Notes: generated from the sequence alone by a model not told the origin. A stretch of DNA of 37,508 nt from Candidatus Coprocola pullicola (GCA_018715395.1 DVLQ01000144.1:1-37508), one strand, 5' to 3'. Counted from the stretch's first letter, positions 1 to 7,940 are shown. Numbers and translations: made by a program.

Positions 1-38
1 TAACCGGAGGGTCGTAGGTTCGAATCCTACTCGGGGAG
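1..38 (+). tRNA. tRNA-Asn(GTT), 3' part only
   Basis: The window opens inside the anticodon loop. What remains is the 3' side of the anticodon stem (AACCGG), variable loop, T arm (stem GTAGG/CCTAC around TTCGAAT) and the 3' acceptor strand TCGGGGA with discriminator G at 38. The sequence matches the usual clostridial tRNA-Asn, whose anticodon GTT would end at base 1. No CCA is encoded. The isotype rests on resemblance because the anticodon is cut off. Confidence 0.8.
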
Positions 39-45
39 TGTATAT

Positions 46-117
46 GGCCCGGTGGTCAAGAGGTTAAGACACGGCCCTTTCACGGCTGTAACCCGGGTTC
101 GATTCCCGGTCGGGTCA
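46..117 (+). tRNA. tRNA-Glu(TTC)
   Basis: A complete 72-nt cloverleaf can be folded. The acceptor GGCCCGG pairs with TCGGGTC, with two G-T pairs; the anticodon loop CTTTCAC gives anticodon TTC; the T arm is CCGGG-TTCGATT-CCCGG; the discriminator is A. CCA is not encoded. It lies 7 nt after tRNA-Asn and 17 nt before tRNA-Cys, so the three are probably cut from one transcript. Confidence 0.95.
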
Positions 118-134
118 TTTTAAAAAATTCATAT

Positions 135-206
135 GGCGCTGTAGCCAAGTGGTAAGGCAAAGGTCTGCAACACCTCTATTCATCGGTTCAAATCCGATCA
201 GCGCCT
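135..206 (+). tRNA. tRNA-Cys(GCA)
   Basis: Complete cloverleaf: acceptor GGCGCTG/CAGCGCC, anticodon loop CTGCAAC (anticodon GCA), T arm ATCGG-TTCAAAT-CCGAT and the U discriminator at 206 that is characteristic of tRNA-Cys. CCA is not encoded. It is the last tRNA of the cluster and is followed at once by a strong terminator. Confidence 0.95.
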
Positions 207-215
207 TTTTGAAAG

Positions 216-253
216 AAGCTTAATGTTTAATTTACTAAACATTAAGCTTTTTT
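216..253 (+). terminator. Intrinsic terminator of the tRNA cluster
   Basis: A perfect 14-bp stem (216-229 with 236-249), 6-nt loop and a T run. It ends the tRNA transcript. The first IS200-like element starts only a few bases after the T run. Confidence 0.9.
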
Positions 254-263
254 GTGTAGAGAA

Positions 264-286
264 AACCACGCGTTAGACGCGTGGTT
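264..286 (+). repeat. Left-end hairpin of IS200-like copy 1
   Basis: Perfect 10-bp stem (264-273/277-286) with the 3-nt loop TAG. Subterminal hairpins of this kind are what IS200/IS605 TnpA recognises on single-stranded DNA. The same position in copy 4 (68-84 after 5000) has different bases but still pairs. Confidence 0.8.
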
Positions 287-322
287 CAAAAAAGCCTTCT
301 GGCATTGAGGTAGAAGTAAAAA

Positions 323-382
323 CTCCTTTTCACTATAATACAATTGCGGTTTGCCAACTGCAAGAAATATAGTGAAAAGGAG
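323..382 (+). promoter_or_regulatory. RBS-sequestering leader hairpin of tnpA, copy 1
   Basis: Bases 323-336 pair perfectly with 369-382 over 14 bp. The ribosome binding site AAGGAGG (377-383) lies almost wholly inside the 3' arm, 7 nt before the tnpA ATG. A smaller hairpin (344-347/360-363) sits in the loop. Salmonella IS200 is known to limit tnpA translation with a leader structure that hides the RBS; this looks like an equivalent. Copy 7 (21306-21357) keeps the pairing with other bases. Confidence 0.75.
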
Positions 383-390
383 GTCCATAT

Positions 391-866
391 ATGGGAATTA
401 CAGATATACATAGTTTATCGCATACAAAATGGAATTGCAAATATCACATTGTGTTTGCGCCGAAATATAGAAGAAAAGTATTTTATTATGAAAAAAGGAA
501 AGCAATAGGAGAAATATTGAGAAAATTATGTGAGTGGAAAGGCGTGAATATATTAAAGGCAGAAGTATGTCCGGATCATGTACACATGCTGGTAGAAATA
601 CCACCGAAAATGAGTGTATCAAGTTTTATGGGGTATTTGAAAGGAAAAAGCAGCACGATGTTATATGAGCAATTCAGTGAGTTGAAATATAAATATAGAA
701 ACAGAGAATTTTGGTGCGGTACTATGTAGATACAGTTGGGAAGAACACAAAGAAGATACGAGAATATATCAATAATTAGTTGAAAGAAGATTGGACAGCA
801 GATCAAATTAGTCTAAGTGAGTACATTGACCCGTTTACGAGTGAAAAAGTAAAAGAAAACAAATAA
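391..866 (+). pseudogene. tnpA: IS200-family Y1 transposase TnpA, frameshifted (copy 1)
   Basis: TnpA is an HUH-type Y1 transposase that cuts and rejoins single-stranded element ends. The first 110 codons read well and include the metal-binding HVH of the HUH motif in CPDHVHMLVEIPP. At about 720, after FWC, a small deletion shifts the frame and the intact frame stops at 729. The rest continues in another frame as YYVDTVG, which should contain the catalytic tyrosine, through an in-frame TAG near 778, to a TAA at 864-866. At least two lesions separate it from a working gene of about 150 codons. It is the best preserved copy in the window. A partner supplying TnpA in trans is not seen here. Confidence 0.85.
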
Positions 867-965
867 AAAGGTCTAAGGGCGGCTGTTGAAGAAGTAGATC
901 GCTTGGCGGACTTTCAGAGTTCTTGCAAGCACTGCTGGTAAAAGCCCCTTCTAGAGGCAGAGCAA

Positions 966-986
966 ACCACCGGCTAAGCCGGTGGT
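966..986 (+). repeat. Right-end hairpin of IS200-like copy 1
   Basis: Perfect 9-bp stem (966-974/978-986) with loop TAA. It shares the outer ACCAC/GTGGT with the left-end hairpin but has a different inner stem. Confidence 0.8.
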
Positions 987-1053
987 ACTGATTGGGTACT
1001 TTAGCTTAACAAAACCCATAGTTCTACTAGAGATAAATAAAATACTTTAGTAC

Positions 1054-1490
1054 ATGAAAAATGAAATAAAAAGTACTGCATGTTTCAAATATAGATGCCA
1101 ATATCATGTAGTATTTGCACCAAACTACAAAAGAAAAGCGATATACAAACAATGAAAAGCAGATATAGGGCAAATCATTAGAAAATTGTATGAAGAAAAA
1201 AGGTTAAAATTATTGAGGTACAAGCATGTCCAGACTATATCCATATGTTAGTTAGTATGCAGTCATATCTGAGTGTAGTACAGTTTGTAGGATAAGAGTG
1301 CACTGATGAGATTTAATAGGCATGCAAATTTAAATAAATATAGAAGAAATTTCTGGGCAAGAGGATATATAGTAGGACGAAATAAAAAGGTGATAAAAGA
1401 ATAAAAAATCAGTTGGAAGAAGATGATATAGCAGATCAAATCTCATGAAAAGAGTACACAGACCCGTTTATGGGTAGTAGAGGCGAATAA
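1054..1490 (+). pseudogene. tnpA: IS200-family TnpA remnant (copy 2)
   Basis: From ATG 1054 the frame reads CFKYRCQYHVVFAPNYKRK and then a TGA. Further pieces in shifted frames match the family: IIRKLYEEK, CPDYIHMLV (the HUH site, with the first His now Tyr), RYINKYRR-like and DPF near the end. Several frameshifts and stops exclude function. The right end has a hairpin at 1602-1625 with an 11-bp stem including one G-T pair. Confidence 0.75.
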
Positions 1491-1696
1491 GGTAAAACAG
1501 ACAGCTATTTTTAGTGATAGCCTGTAATTGTAATGTGACGCCAAATCTTCGATATTCCCTTTTAGGGAATAAGTGCACAATACTCCTTCTAGGGGTTGTT
1601 CAAATCACTAGTAAACTAGTGGTTTTGAGTATGACTTTAGTATCAAAGACTGCAAAGTGGTCTTTGATAACCGCTCGCTCTAGGGGAAGATAAAAG

Positions 1697-2060
1697 TTTA
1701 GCATATACAAAATGAGTATGCAAGTATTATATCATTTTCAATCCAAAGTAAAAATGATTTATTATGCATTATGTGAAGATATCAAAAAAATAATAAAATA
1801 TTTGTGAAAATAGAAACCAATAGAAATTATAGAAGAGCATAGGATGTGGGCTCACATTCCTCTTTTGTCAGAAAAATAAGCATATCATAATTTATGGGAG
1901 ATCAAAATGGCAAGAGCACTATGATGATAGTAATATGCAAATTTAAAATATAAATTTGGAAATAGAAATTTCTAGGCAACAGAATACTATGTGAGTATGG
2001 CTGGACTAAACCAATAATTCAGCAATACATAACAGAGCAAGAAAAACAAGCCCAAATAGA
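1697..2060 (+). pseudogene. tnpA: IS200-family TnpA remnant (copy 3, highly decayed)
   Basis: Scattered pieces are recognisable in several frames: a CKYYIIF-like start, a degenerate HIP block near 1850 where HVHMLVSIP is expected, ANLKYKFGNRNF near 1940 and EYYVSMAG near 1985. No continuous frame remains. Its divergence from copies 1 and 2 and its likeness to copy 5 show a second subfamily. Ends are approximate. Confidence 0.6.
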
Positions 2061-2160
2061 GAGGGGGGAATATGAACCCCCTTTTAACAGTGGCAGATAA
2101 TCCTACCGCCAATACTTGAAGGAAGTGAAAGTCGGTATCATTTTGGCGCCGGCTATTTAT

Positions 2161-2567
2161 AAACTCTTATAGAATCGAAACAAACCACGTTTTTTGGATG
2201 TGTTCCTGATTTTTATATAACATTTCTGGATAGTATATTTTGTAGTACAATATATATTATTGAAATATAAAATAATTGTAAAGAAAAAAAGAATTTTTAA
2301 TGAATTTTTAAAAAAATTAATATTCATAAAAAATATAAAAATTTTATAAAAAAAACAAAAAAATATAAAAAATATATAATATTTATCGTAAAAATATGTA
2401 AAAAAACAGTGAAAAATTATAATACGGTAATAAAAACAATCTTTTATGGATAAAATATAAAAAAAGATATGTATTGCGAAAATTTGAATTTGTGGTATAC
2501 TATTCATAATCTATACATAATTTTGTAACAAAAAGAAACATAAATTTAAAAAGAAAGGAAAGGTCCT
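2161..2567 (+). promoter_or_regulatory. Very AT-rich upstream region and promoter of the SLH/CAP gene
   Basis: No gene is supported here; the long reverse-strand reading frame is only A/T-rich low-complexity sequence. A sigma-A-type promoter is visible with TTGCGA at 2474-2479, a 16-nt spacer and TATACT at 2496-2501. The gene has an RBS (GAAAGGAAAGG) just before its ATG. The A and T runs at about 2280-2450 may act as an UP-like or bent-DNA element, which is inference. Confidence 0.6.
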
Positions 2568-4160
2568 ATGAAATGGTTTTTAAAAATGAGCATGGCAACA
2601 GCTCTAACTGTTTCTATGACAACAACAGCTTTTGGGCAGTTGCAAACAAATGCTAGCGAATGGGCAATTCCAAGTATGGAAAGGGCATATCAACTTCATA
2701 TTATTTCCGAGGAGGCTCTTTTAAGAGCAACTGAAGTAATTACAAGAAGAGAATTTACAGAAATGGCAGTACAGTTTTATGAAGCAGTGACAGGAGAAGC
2801 TGTCAATATAGAAAATATACACAATCCTTTTTGGGATACAGATCAACCTGAAATCATATTTGCATATGATAAAGGAATTATCAGCGGAAAGACAGAGCAT
2901 ATTTTTGAACCGGACAGCCCTTTAACAAGAGAGCAAATGGCAATACTGCTTGTAAGAATGTTAGAAAAAAGTGACGTTACATTACCTCAAGAGGAAGAAG
3001 AAATCATGTTTACAGATATTGATCAATTAGAGGATTCTGTAAAGCCATATATTAAAAAAATACAGCAGGCAGGTATTATGAGTGGTTTTGAAGGTCAGTT
3101 TTCTCCTTTTCAAAATGTAACAATAGAGGAAGCTGTAGTGGCATTTACAGCTATTTATGAAAAAAGAGTTTCTGATGAGGAAATGACAGAACAGCCGGAG
3201 GAGTTAGAAGATATAACTGTTCAGCAGTCAAATACCCAAGCCATTGACCAAACAACACAACAATCGGAAAATACAGCTACACAAACAACACAACAGCCAG
3301 AGATATCTGCACCACAAAACATTGCTCAAGAAAATCAAAATACACAACAACAAAAAGGTATTGTAATAGACGGCAAAACAATTTTTATAGGAGAAAGCGT
3401 TTCTCAATTAAAGCAAGACTGGGGAGAGCCTAATCGTATTGACCAAAACAGCTATTCTTTGGAAAGATATGTTTATATCAATGATTATCAACATTTTTTT
3501 ATGGTGTCTGTAAAAGAAGATAAAATAGCTGAAATTTTTACAAATGATATGTCCTTTCAATATTTAGGCATAACAGGCAAAATGGATTATGCGGATATGA
3601 AAAATGTAAAATATATGGATTTGAAAAATTTTAGAGTGGAACTAGAGGATGAAGGAAACGATACTTACATTCTTTTAAATAAAGACTATAAAGTAGCAGG
3701 TATTTTAATACGTTCTAATACCTATAAAAATGGATTGGAGTTACGATATTCCACACAATTTTTAGAAGATTTTGAAACAGAAATAATGGATATTATCAAC
3801 AGTGTAAGAGTACAAAGCGATGCTTGCGTATTGCAAAGTGATGAAAAAGCCAAAAATGTAGCTTACTATCATAGCTGGGATATGAGCAAAAATAATTATG
3901 TGGGATATACCAATCCGGATGGCAAAAATCCTTTTGACAGAATGATAGAAGGTGGTGTAAACTATACTACAGCCGGAGAAAGTGTTGTCAAAATTGAAGG
4001 CGGTGACGCCATAGATGTTTATCACCAATGGATTATGGAGGCAGGAACCAGAACTAATATATTAAATCCAGATATGACACATTATGGTTTGGCAGCCTTT
4101 GACAGCAACTTTACATTATATGTTACATTAGATTTGTTTACACCAGCACAAACAGAGTAG
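2568..4160 (+). CDS. Cell-surface SLH-domain protein with C-terminal CAP (SCP/PR-1-like) domain
   Basis: A 530-residue secreted protein. The N-terminus has a signal peptide ending near AFG or NAS (residues 22-30). Three S-layer homology repeats follow at about 33-75, 88-140 and 145-205; such repeats bind pyruvylated secondary wall polymer, so the protein should be wall-anchored. A Q/T-rich linker (about 208-262) leads to a CAP-associated domain (about 265-395) and then a CAP domain (about 405-525). The CAP domain keeps the HSWDMSKNN and AGESV signatures of bacterial YkwD-like proteins. The biochemical role of bacterial CAP domains is uncertain. It is followed 13 nt later by the Mrp gene, possibly cotranscribed. 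Start chosen for signal peptide and RBS. Confidence 0.88.
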   Translation: MKWFLKMSMATALTVSMTTTAFGQLQTNASEWAIPSMERAYQLHIISEEALLRATEVITRREFTEMAVQFYEAVTGEAVNIENIHNPFWDTDQPEIIFAYDKGIISGKTEHIFEPDSPLTREQMAILLVRMLEKSDVTLPQEEEEIMFTDIDQLEDSVKPYIKKIQQAGIMSGFEGQFSPFQNVTIEEAVVAFTAIYEKRVSDEEMTEQPEELEDITVQQSNTQAIDQTTQQSENTATQTTQQPEISAPQNIAQENQNTQQQKGIVIDGKTIFIGESVSQLKQDWGEPNRIDQNSYSLERYVYINDYQHFFMVSVKEDKIAEIFTNDMSFQYLGITGKMDYADMKNVKYMDLKNFRVELEDEGNDTYILLNKDYKVAGILIRSNTYKNGLELRYSTQFLEDFETEIMDIINSVRVQSDACVLQSDEKAKNVAYYHSWDMSKNNYVGYTNPDGKNPFDRMIEGGVNYTTAGESVVKIEGGDAIDVYHQWIMEAGTRTNILNPDMTHYGLAAFDSNFTLYVTLDLFTPAQTE

Positions 4161-4173
4161 GAGATGAAAGGGT

Positions 4174-5010
4174 ATGAGTCAAAATTGTGACCAGTCACAG
4201 TGTTCTTCCTGTCAAAGTAATTGTTCGCAAAGGAAAGTAAGTTTAAAAGAGCCTGCAAATAAGCAAAGTCATATTAAAAAAATTATCAGTATTATGAGCG
4301 GCAAAGGCGGTGTGGGAAAATCTTCTATGACTGCCTGTATTGCTGTAGCATTGCAACAAAAGGGGTATCGTGTAGGAATATTAGATGGTGATATTACAGG
4401 ACCTTCTATTCCAAAGGCTTTTGGCGTCACACAAAAAGCAGTGGGAAACGCCAATACAATAGATTGTGTAAAAACAAAAACAGGTATTTCTATTATGTCT
4501 GCAAATTTGATGTTAGATACAGAAGATATGCCTGTGATATGGAGAGGACCTGTCATTGCCGGAGCTGTAAAACAATTTTGGACAGATGTTGCATGGGGAG
4601 AATTGGATGTACTTTTGATTGATATGCCTCCCGGTACTGGGGACGTCCCTTTGACTGTATTTCAAACAATTCCTTTAGATGGCGTTATCATTGTGACAAC
4701 ACCACAAGACTTAGTTTCGTTGATTGTGAAAAAATCTTATCATATGGCAGAAAAAATGTCTGTACCAATATGTGGTATCATTGAAAATATGAGCTATATG
4801 GTTTGTCCGGATTGTGGTAAAAAACTATATCCTTTTGGACAAAGCAAGCTTTATCAAGTAGCAGGCGAGATGAAAATGGATATATTAGCACAGCTTCCAA
4901 TACAGCCTGATATTGCCGCACTTTGCGATGAAGGAAATATAGAACAAAAAGATGTTTCTTTTTTAGAAGAAGCAGTAGAAAAAATCATTGAAAAAATAAA
5001 ATTATCATAA
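4174..5010 (+). CDS. Mrp/NBP35-family P-loop ATPase (iron-sulfur cluster carrier)
   Basis: A 278-residue protein of the ApbC/Mrp/Nbp35 family, which carries and transfers Fe-S clusters in the cytosol using ATP. Seen directly: the deviant Walker A GKGGVGKS (residues 43-50), DMPPGTGDV (Walker B region), the MSYMVCPDCG motif whose two cysteines hold a bridging cluster in the dimer, and an N-terminal cysteine-rich stretch (C5, C10, C13, C17) like the Nbp35-type ferredoxin extension. An RBS (GGAGATGAAAGGG) precedes ATG 4174. A strong terminator follows. In many clostridia such proteins are simply annotated Mrp/NBP35 ATP-binding protein, and the client is unknown here. Confidence 0.92.
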   Translation: MSQNCDQSQCSSCQSNCSQRKVSLKEPANKQSHIKKIISIMSGKGGVGKSSMTACIAVALQQKGYRVGILDGDITGPSIPKAFGVTQKAVGNANTIDCVKTKTGISIMSANLMLDTEDMPVIWRGPVIAGAVKQFWTDVAWGELDVLLIDMPPGTGDVPLTVFQTIPLDGVIIVTTPQDLVSLIVKKSYHMAEKMSVPICGIIENMSYMVCPDCGKKLYPFGQSKLYQVAGEMKMDILAQLPIQPDIAALCDEGNIEQKDVSFLEEAVEKIIEKIKLS

Positions 5011-5022
5011 TATTGTAGCTCC

Positions 5023-5052
5023 AAAAACGGTATCATAGGATACCGTTTTTTG
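5023..5052 (+). terminator. Intrinsic terminator after the Mrp gene
   Basis: A 12-bp stem (5023-5034/5039-5050) with loop ATAG ending in a T run. IS200-like copy 4 starts within about 10 bases of it, as copy 1 does after the tRNA terminator. Confidence 0.9.
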
Positions 5053-5121
5053 TTGTATAGAGAAAATCATGCGTCTAACGCATGGATCTCAAAAGCCTTC
5101 CAACGTTAAAGGAGAAGTAAT

Positions 5122-5520
5122 ATGGGATTACAGATATACATAGTTTATGGTGTACAAAATGGAAGTGCAAATATCATATTGTGTTTGCGCCAAAATATAG
5201 AACAAAAGTGTTTTATTACGAAAAAAGGAAAGCACTAGGAGAAATATTGAGAAAATTGTATGAGTGAAAAGAAGTAAATAGACGAAAATAAAAGTGTGTC
5301 CAGATCATGTACATATGTTTGATAAAAATATTACCTAAAATAAGTGTATCCAGTTTTATGGAAGATTTGAAAAGAAGTACGATGCGATAGGAACAATTTA
5401 GTGAGTAAAAATATAAATATAAAATTTTGGTATAAAGGCTATTATATTGATACGACAGAGAAAAATGCAGATACAATAACTAAATATATAGCGAATCAAT
5501 TAAGAGAAAATCAACTAAGA
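5122..5520 (+). pseudogene. tnpA: IS200-family TnpA remnant (copy 4), leader hairpin lost
   Basis: From ATG 5122 the gene is closely related to copies 1 and 8 at the DNA level (KWKCKYHIVFAPKYRTKVFYYEKRK in a shifted frame), then has stops (YE followed by TGA) and frameshifts; the HVHM site is out of frame near 5310. Compared with copy 1, the whole RBS-sequestering leader hairpin is missing: GAAGTAA joins directly to the start codon region. Confidence 0.75.
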
Positions 5521-5813
5521 AAGTTTCTGACGCCGGAGTCGAAAAACTCTTTTAAGAGTAGCAGGTAACAAAGGCACAGTTGGCAGACTAGGTTATGTGT
5601 TTACGCATAAGCGAGGAATGAAGGGCTATGCCTGCATAGGAACAACCACCCATTAGGCGAGTAGAGGTTTTTTACTTTAGTGTAGAAGTCTGTATAGCAG
5701 ACTTTAACAACAGGTTGCTCTATAAGGAAGATAAAAACTTAAGCAAAGACATAGACTTTAGTAAAATAAGAAGTTTAAGTCTTAACTATTTTACAAAGAA
5801 AGGACGATGCTCT

Positions 5814-6190
5814 ATGATAAATGGTATATCACATACAAAATAGGTATGCAAATCATATTTTACTCTAAAATATAAAAAGAAAATCATTTATTCTAAATTG
5901 AGTGAAGGGAGCTAAAAGAGAATAAATGATTTCTGCAAATGGAAAGAACTAGAAACTATAAAAGGCACATGCTCTTGTCTATCTTTCGGTAGAGATACCC
6001 CGGAAAAGAAGTGTATCATCTATGCAATATCTGAAGGGAAAAAGTGCAATATGATATGTCATCGTCATGCAAATTTGAAATAGAAATTTTCGAGCCACAA
6101 GTTACTATGTGAGTATGGTTGGACTCAATACAATAACAATTCAAAAATATATAAACAATACCAAATCTAATATAATCTAAAACAATAGAA
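5814..6190 (+). pseudogene. tnpA: IS200-family TnpA remnant (copy 5)
   Basis: ATG 5814 begins INGISHTK and then hits TAG where the family has Trp. Later fragments include LKYKKKIIYSKL and SMQYLKGKS-like sequence around 6020, then ANLK and YYVSMVG near 6070-6120 in mixed frames. An RBS (AAAGGACG) remains upstream. Not functional. Closest relative in the window is copy 3. Confidence 0.65.
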
Positions 6191-6413
6191 AGCCTCTTTT
6201 AAGTGCAGCAGAGAGTCTATACCATTAAGGCTTGGACGAAGTAAAAGTCAGCATTATTTAGTCGCTGGCTTTTTTATTATACGCCGAATAGGTATGACAA
6301 AACCCCCAGTTCAACTGGAGGTAGGTAAAAATACTTTAGTATAAGAAAGAAACCTCTGGCGCCATAATAGAATCGGTCTGGCAACCAAAATATAGGAGCA
6401 GGAGGTTTTGTCA

Positions 6414-6866
6414 ATGAATGACATAAGAAGTTTATCACATTCCAAATAGAGATTTAAATATCATATCATGTTTGTCCCCAAATATCGCAGACAAGTAATC
6501 TATAAAAAATGAAAAGGGGATATTGGAAGAATATTGATAGAACTTTGTGAAAGGAAAGGTGTGAATATTGTAGAGGCAGAATGCTGTTCAAATCATATAC
6601 ATATGCTGGTGGAGATTCTACCGCATTTGAGTGTATCCGGTTTTATAGGATAAGTATCTTAATAATATTTGATAGACATGCAAATTTAAAATGACAAGTA
6701 TGGAAATCGCCATTTTTGGTGTAGAGGATATTTTGTGGATACAGTAGGCAGATACGAAACGGCAATCAAAGAATACATCAAAAATCAATTAGAAGATAAT
6801 ATTATGAATGATCAAATAAGTTTAAAAGAATTTACAGATCCGTTTACGGGTGAGCCAGTGAAATAA
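6414..6866 (+). pseudogene. tnpA: IS200-family TnpA, multiple stops (copy 6)
   Basis: Full-length in outline: ATG 6414 with the RBS AGGAGG at 6400-6405, HIMFVPKYRR, then CSNHIHMLVEILPHLSVSGF (HUH site HIH), HFWCRGYFVDTVG (with the presumed catalytic Tyr or its neighbour) and DPFTGEPVK before TAA 6864-6866. Stops occur at SHSK(TAG)RFKYH, where the family has Trp, at YKK(TGA), and in a degraded stretch at about 6650-6695. Start and stop are still in the same frame. It is the second-best preserved copy. Confidence 0.8.
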
Positions 6867-6981
6867 GACAAAAAAGCGCCCCGAGTAGGGGGCAGCCAAA
6901 GTAATAGATGTAGTTGTCAGACTATTCAATGCCACCTTAAGTGGGCTACCACAAGAGATAGACTCTTATAGGCTCTGGTCA

Positions 6982-7004
6982 AACCACCCGTTGAACGGGT
7001 GGTT
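6982..7004 (+). repeat. Right-end hairpin of IS200-like copy 6
   Basis: Perfect 10-bp stem (6982-6991/6995-7004) around loop TGA. Outer bases AACCAC/GTGGTT agree with copy 1, and inner bases differ on both arms, so pairing is kept. Confidence 0.8.
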
Positions 7005-7010
7005 CTGATT

Positions 7011-7338
7011 CTGTATAGGGGCGGAGCAAACTACGTCATTTAGTTATGGTTATGATTGGAAAGGAGATATAGAATAATGATATAATTTTTTAAATTATTT
7101 GTGGCATAGAAATATCAATAAAATATTGAAAGTATGGATATATGTGTAAAAAATGAAGAGAAAGTGATTGGAAAACAGACATATTTTCCAAAAAAGTCTT
7201 TCATTTAAAAAGTCTAATTAATGAATTTTTTTATGTTTATGAGTACTTTGTCTTGGCAATTTCCAAAGCAAATACAGAAAAAGTACAAATATAAAAAAAG
7301 AGAAACAATTTTTCCTGCAGAGAGTGAAAAACCTTCTT
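7011..7338. other. Gene-poor spacer after array 2
   Basis: No convincing gene. It begins with GGGGCGGAGCAAACTACG, which resembles a decayed right end of another IS200-like copy. A 36-codon reading frame at 7239-7349 (+) overlaps the end of the leftward hydrolase gene and has no clear RBS, so it is not called. No T-rich terminator for the hydrolase gene is obvious here. Confidence 0.4.
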
Positions 7339-7890
7339 TTATTTTATAATATTTAATATGGTTTTGAACTCCGGCGTACCCGCTTTTCTTAAAAGTTCAA
7401 AAAGTATGGATTCATAGGTTGTTATCATAGCGCCTTCCAATTCTGCTCTTTTTAGGGCGATTTTTTTATTTTCTTCTGTACGAGAACCAACACAGTCTGC
7501 TACTAATATGACTTGATAGCCATTATTTTGAATATCGATAGCTGTTTGCAATACACAAATATGAGCTTCTGTACCACAGATAATGACATTTTTTTTGTTG
7601 AGAGCGTTTATATATTCTTTTATTTCTGCTGTATCATAGGCACTGAATGAAATTTTTTCAAAAAATTTTGCTTGTTCAGATGTTGAAAGAATTTCTTTTA
7701 GTTCTGAAACGGTTTCTCCAAGACCTTTTTTATAATGTTCTGTGATGAGAACAGGAATATTTAAAGATAAGAGTCCTGAAATGAGTTTTTTGGTATTTGA
7801 AATAAGCTCTTTATGCTGAAAGATGGTAGGAATTAATTTTTGTTGATCATCAATGATAATACATAGAGTATCTTCTGTTAAAATTCTCAT
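7339..7890 (-). CDS. Isochorismatase-family cysteine hydrolase (YcaC-like)
   Basis: A 183-residue cytosolic hydrolase of the isochorismatase-like fold. The catalytic triad is visible: D14 in IIIDDQQ, K79 in FFEKISFSAY and C112 in CGTEAHICVLQTA, with the usual non-prolyl cis peptide context just before the cysteine. The length is normal. The closest general type is the YcaC/nicotinamidase-like hydrolases of unknown substrate; true isochorismatase activity is not implied because no siderophore genes are nearby. An RBS (AAAAGGAGTG) precedes the ATG on the minus strand, and a promoter lies at 7941-7969. It is monocistronic and divergent from the DUF1540 gene. Confidence 0.85.
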   Translation of the reverse strand: MRILTEDTLCIIIDDQQKLIPTIFQHKELISNTKKLISGLLSLNIPVLITEHYKKGLGETVSELKEILSTSEQAKFFEKISFSAYDTAEIKEYINALNKKNVIICGTEAHICVLQTAIDIQNNGYQVILVADCVGSRTEENKKIALKRAELEGAMITTYESILFELLRKAGTPEFKTILNIIK

Positions 7891-7940
7891 GATTGCTGCA
7901 CTCCTTTTTAAAAAATTTTTATGTTGATAGATTCTTCATT

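Larger units (their letters stand above)
257..2160 (+). mobile_element. Head-to-tail array of three decayed IS200-like elements (copies 1-3)
   Basis: Copy 1 is about 257-1000, copy 2 about 1000-1640 and copy 3 about 1640-2160. Each holds a broken Y1-type tnpA followed by roughly 100 nt of non-coding DNA. Copies 1 and 2 end in a hairpin, and copy 1 also begins with one. No tnpB is present. This is the IS200 (tnpA-only) arrangement of the IS200/IS605 superfamily. Copy 1 is nearly intact, while copies 2 and 3 carry many stops and frameshifts. Copy 3 ends in a segment resembling the end of copy 5 (about 6230-6275), so they form a separate subfamily. Outer limits are estimates because the cleavage sites are unknown. 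Confidence 0.8.
5056..7010 (+). mobile_element. Head-to-tail array of three decayed IS200-like elements (copies 4-6)
   Basis: Copy 4 is about 5056-5670, copy 5 about 5670-6285 and copy 6 about 6290-7010, all in the same orientation as array 1. Copy 4 opens with a hairpin (CATGCGT 5068-5074 / ACGCATG 5078-5084). Copy 6 has a left hairpin (6302-6310/6314-6322, 8 of 9 pairs) and a perfect right hairpin (6982-7004). Copies 4 and 8 share the same 3' non-coding type (TTTACG(C/T)ATAAGC near 5600 and 22780). Copy 5 resembles copy 3. All tnpA genes are broken. Boundaries are approximate. Confidence 0.78.

Noticed and set aside
391-729. Copy 1 tnpA as a functional 112-residue transposase
   Set aside because: The frame is cut at FWC just before the segment with the catalytic tyrosine, which continues in another frame and contains a further stop.
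2157-2507. 116-codon reverse reading frame upstream of the SLH/CAP gene
   Set aside because: Composition is almost only F/I/Y/K from AT-rich DNA; no RBS, no domain, and it covers the promoter of the real gene.
257-7010. tnpB/IscB nuclease genes or an omegaRNA system with the IS200-like copies
   Set aside because: No RuvC-like or zinc-finger nuclease remnant was found in any copy; the elements are tnpA-only.
7239-7349. 36-codon forward frame overlapping the hydrolase gene end
   Set aside because: No clear RBS, no recognisable domain and overlap with a well-supported gene on the other strand.
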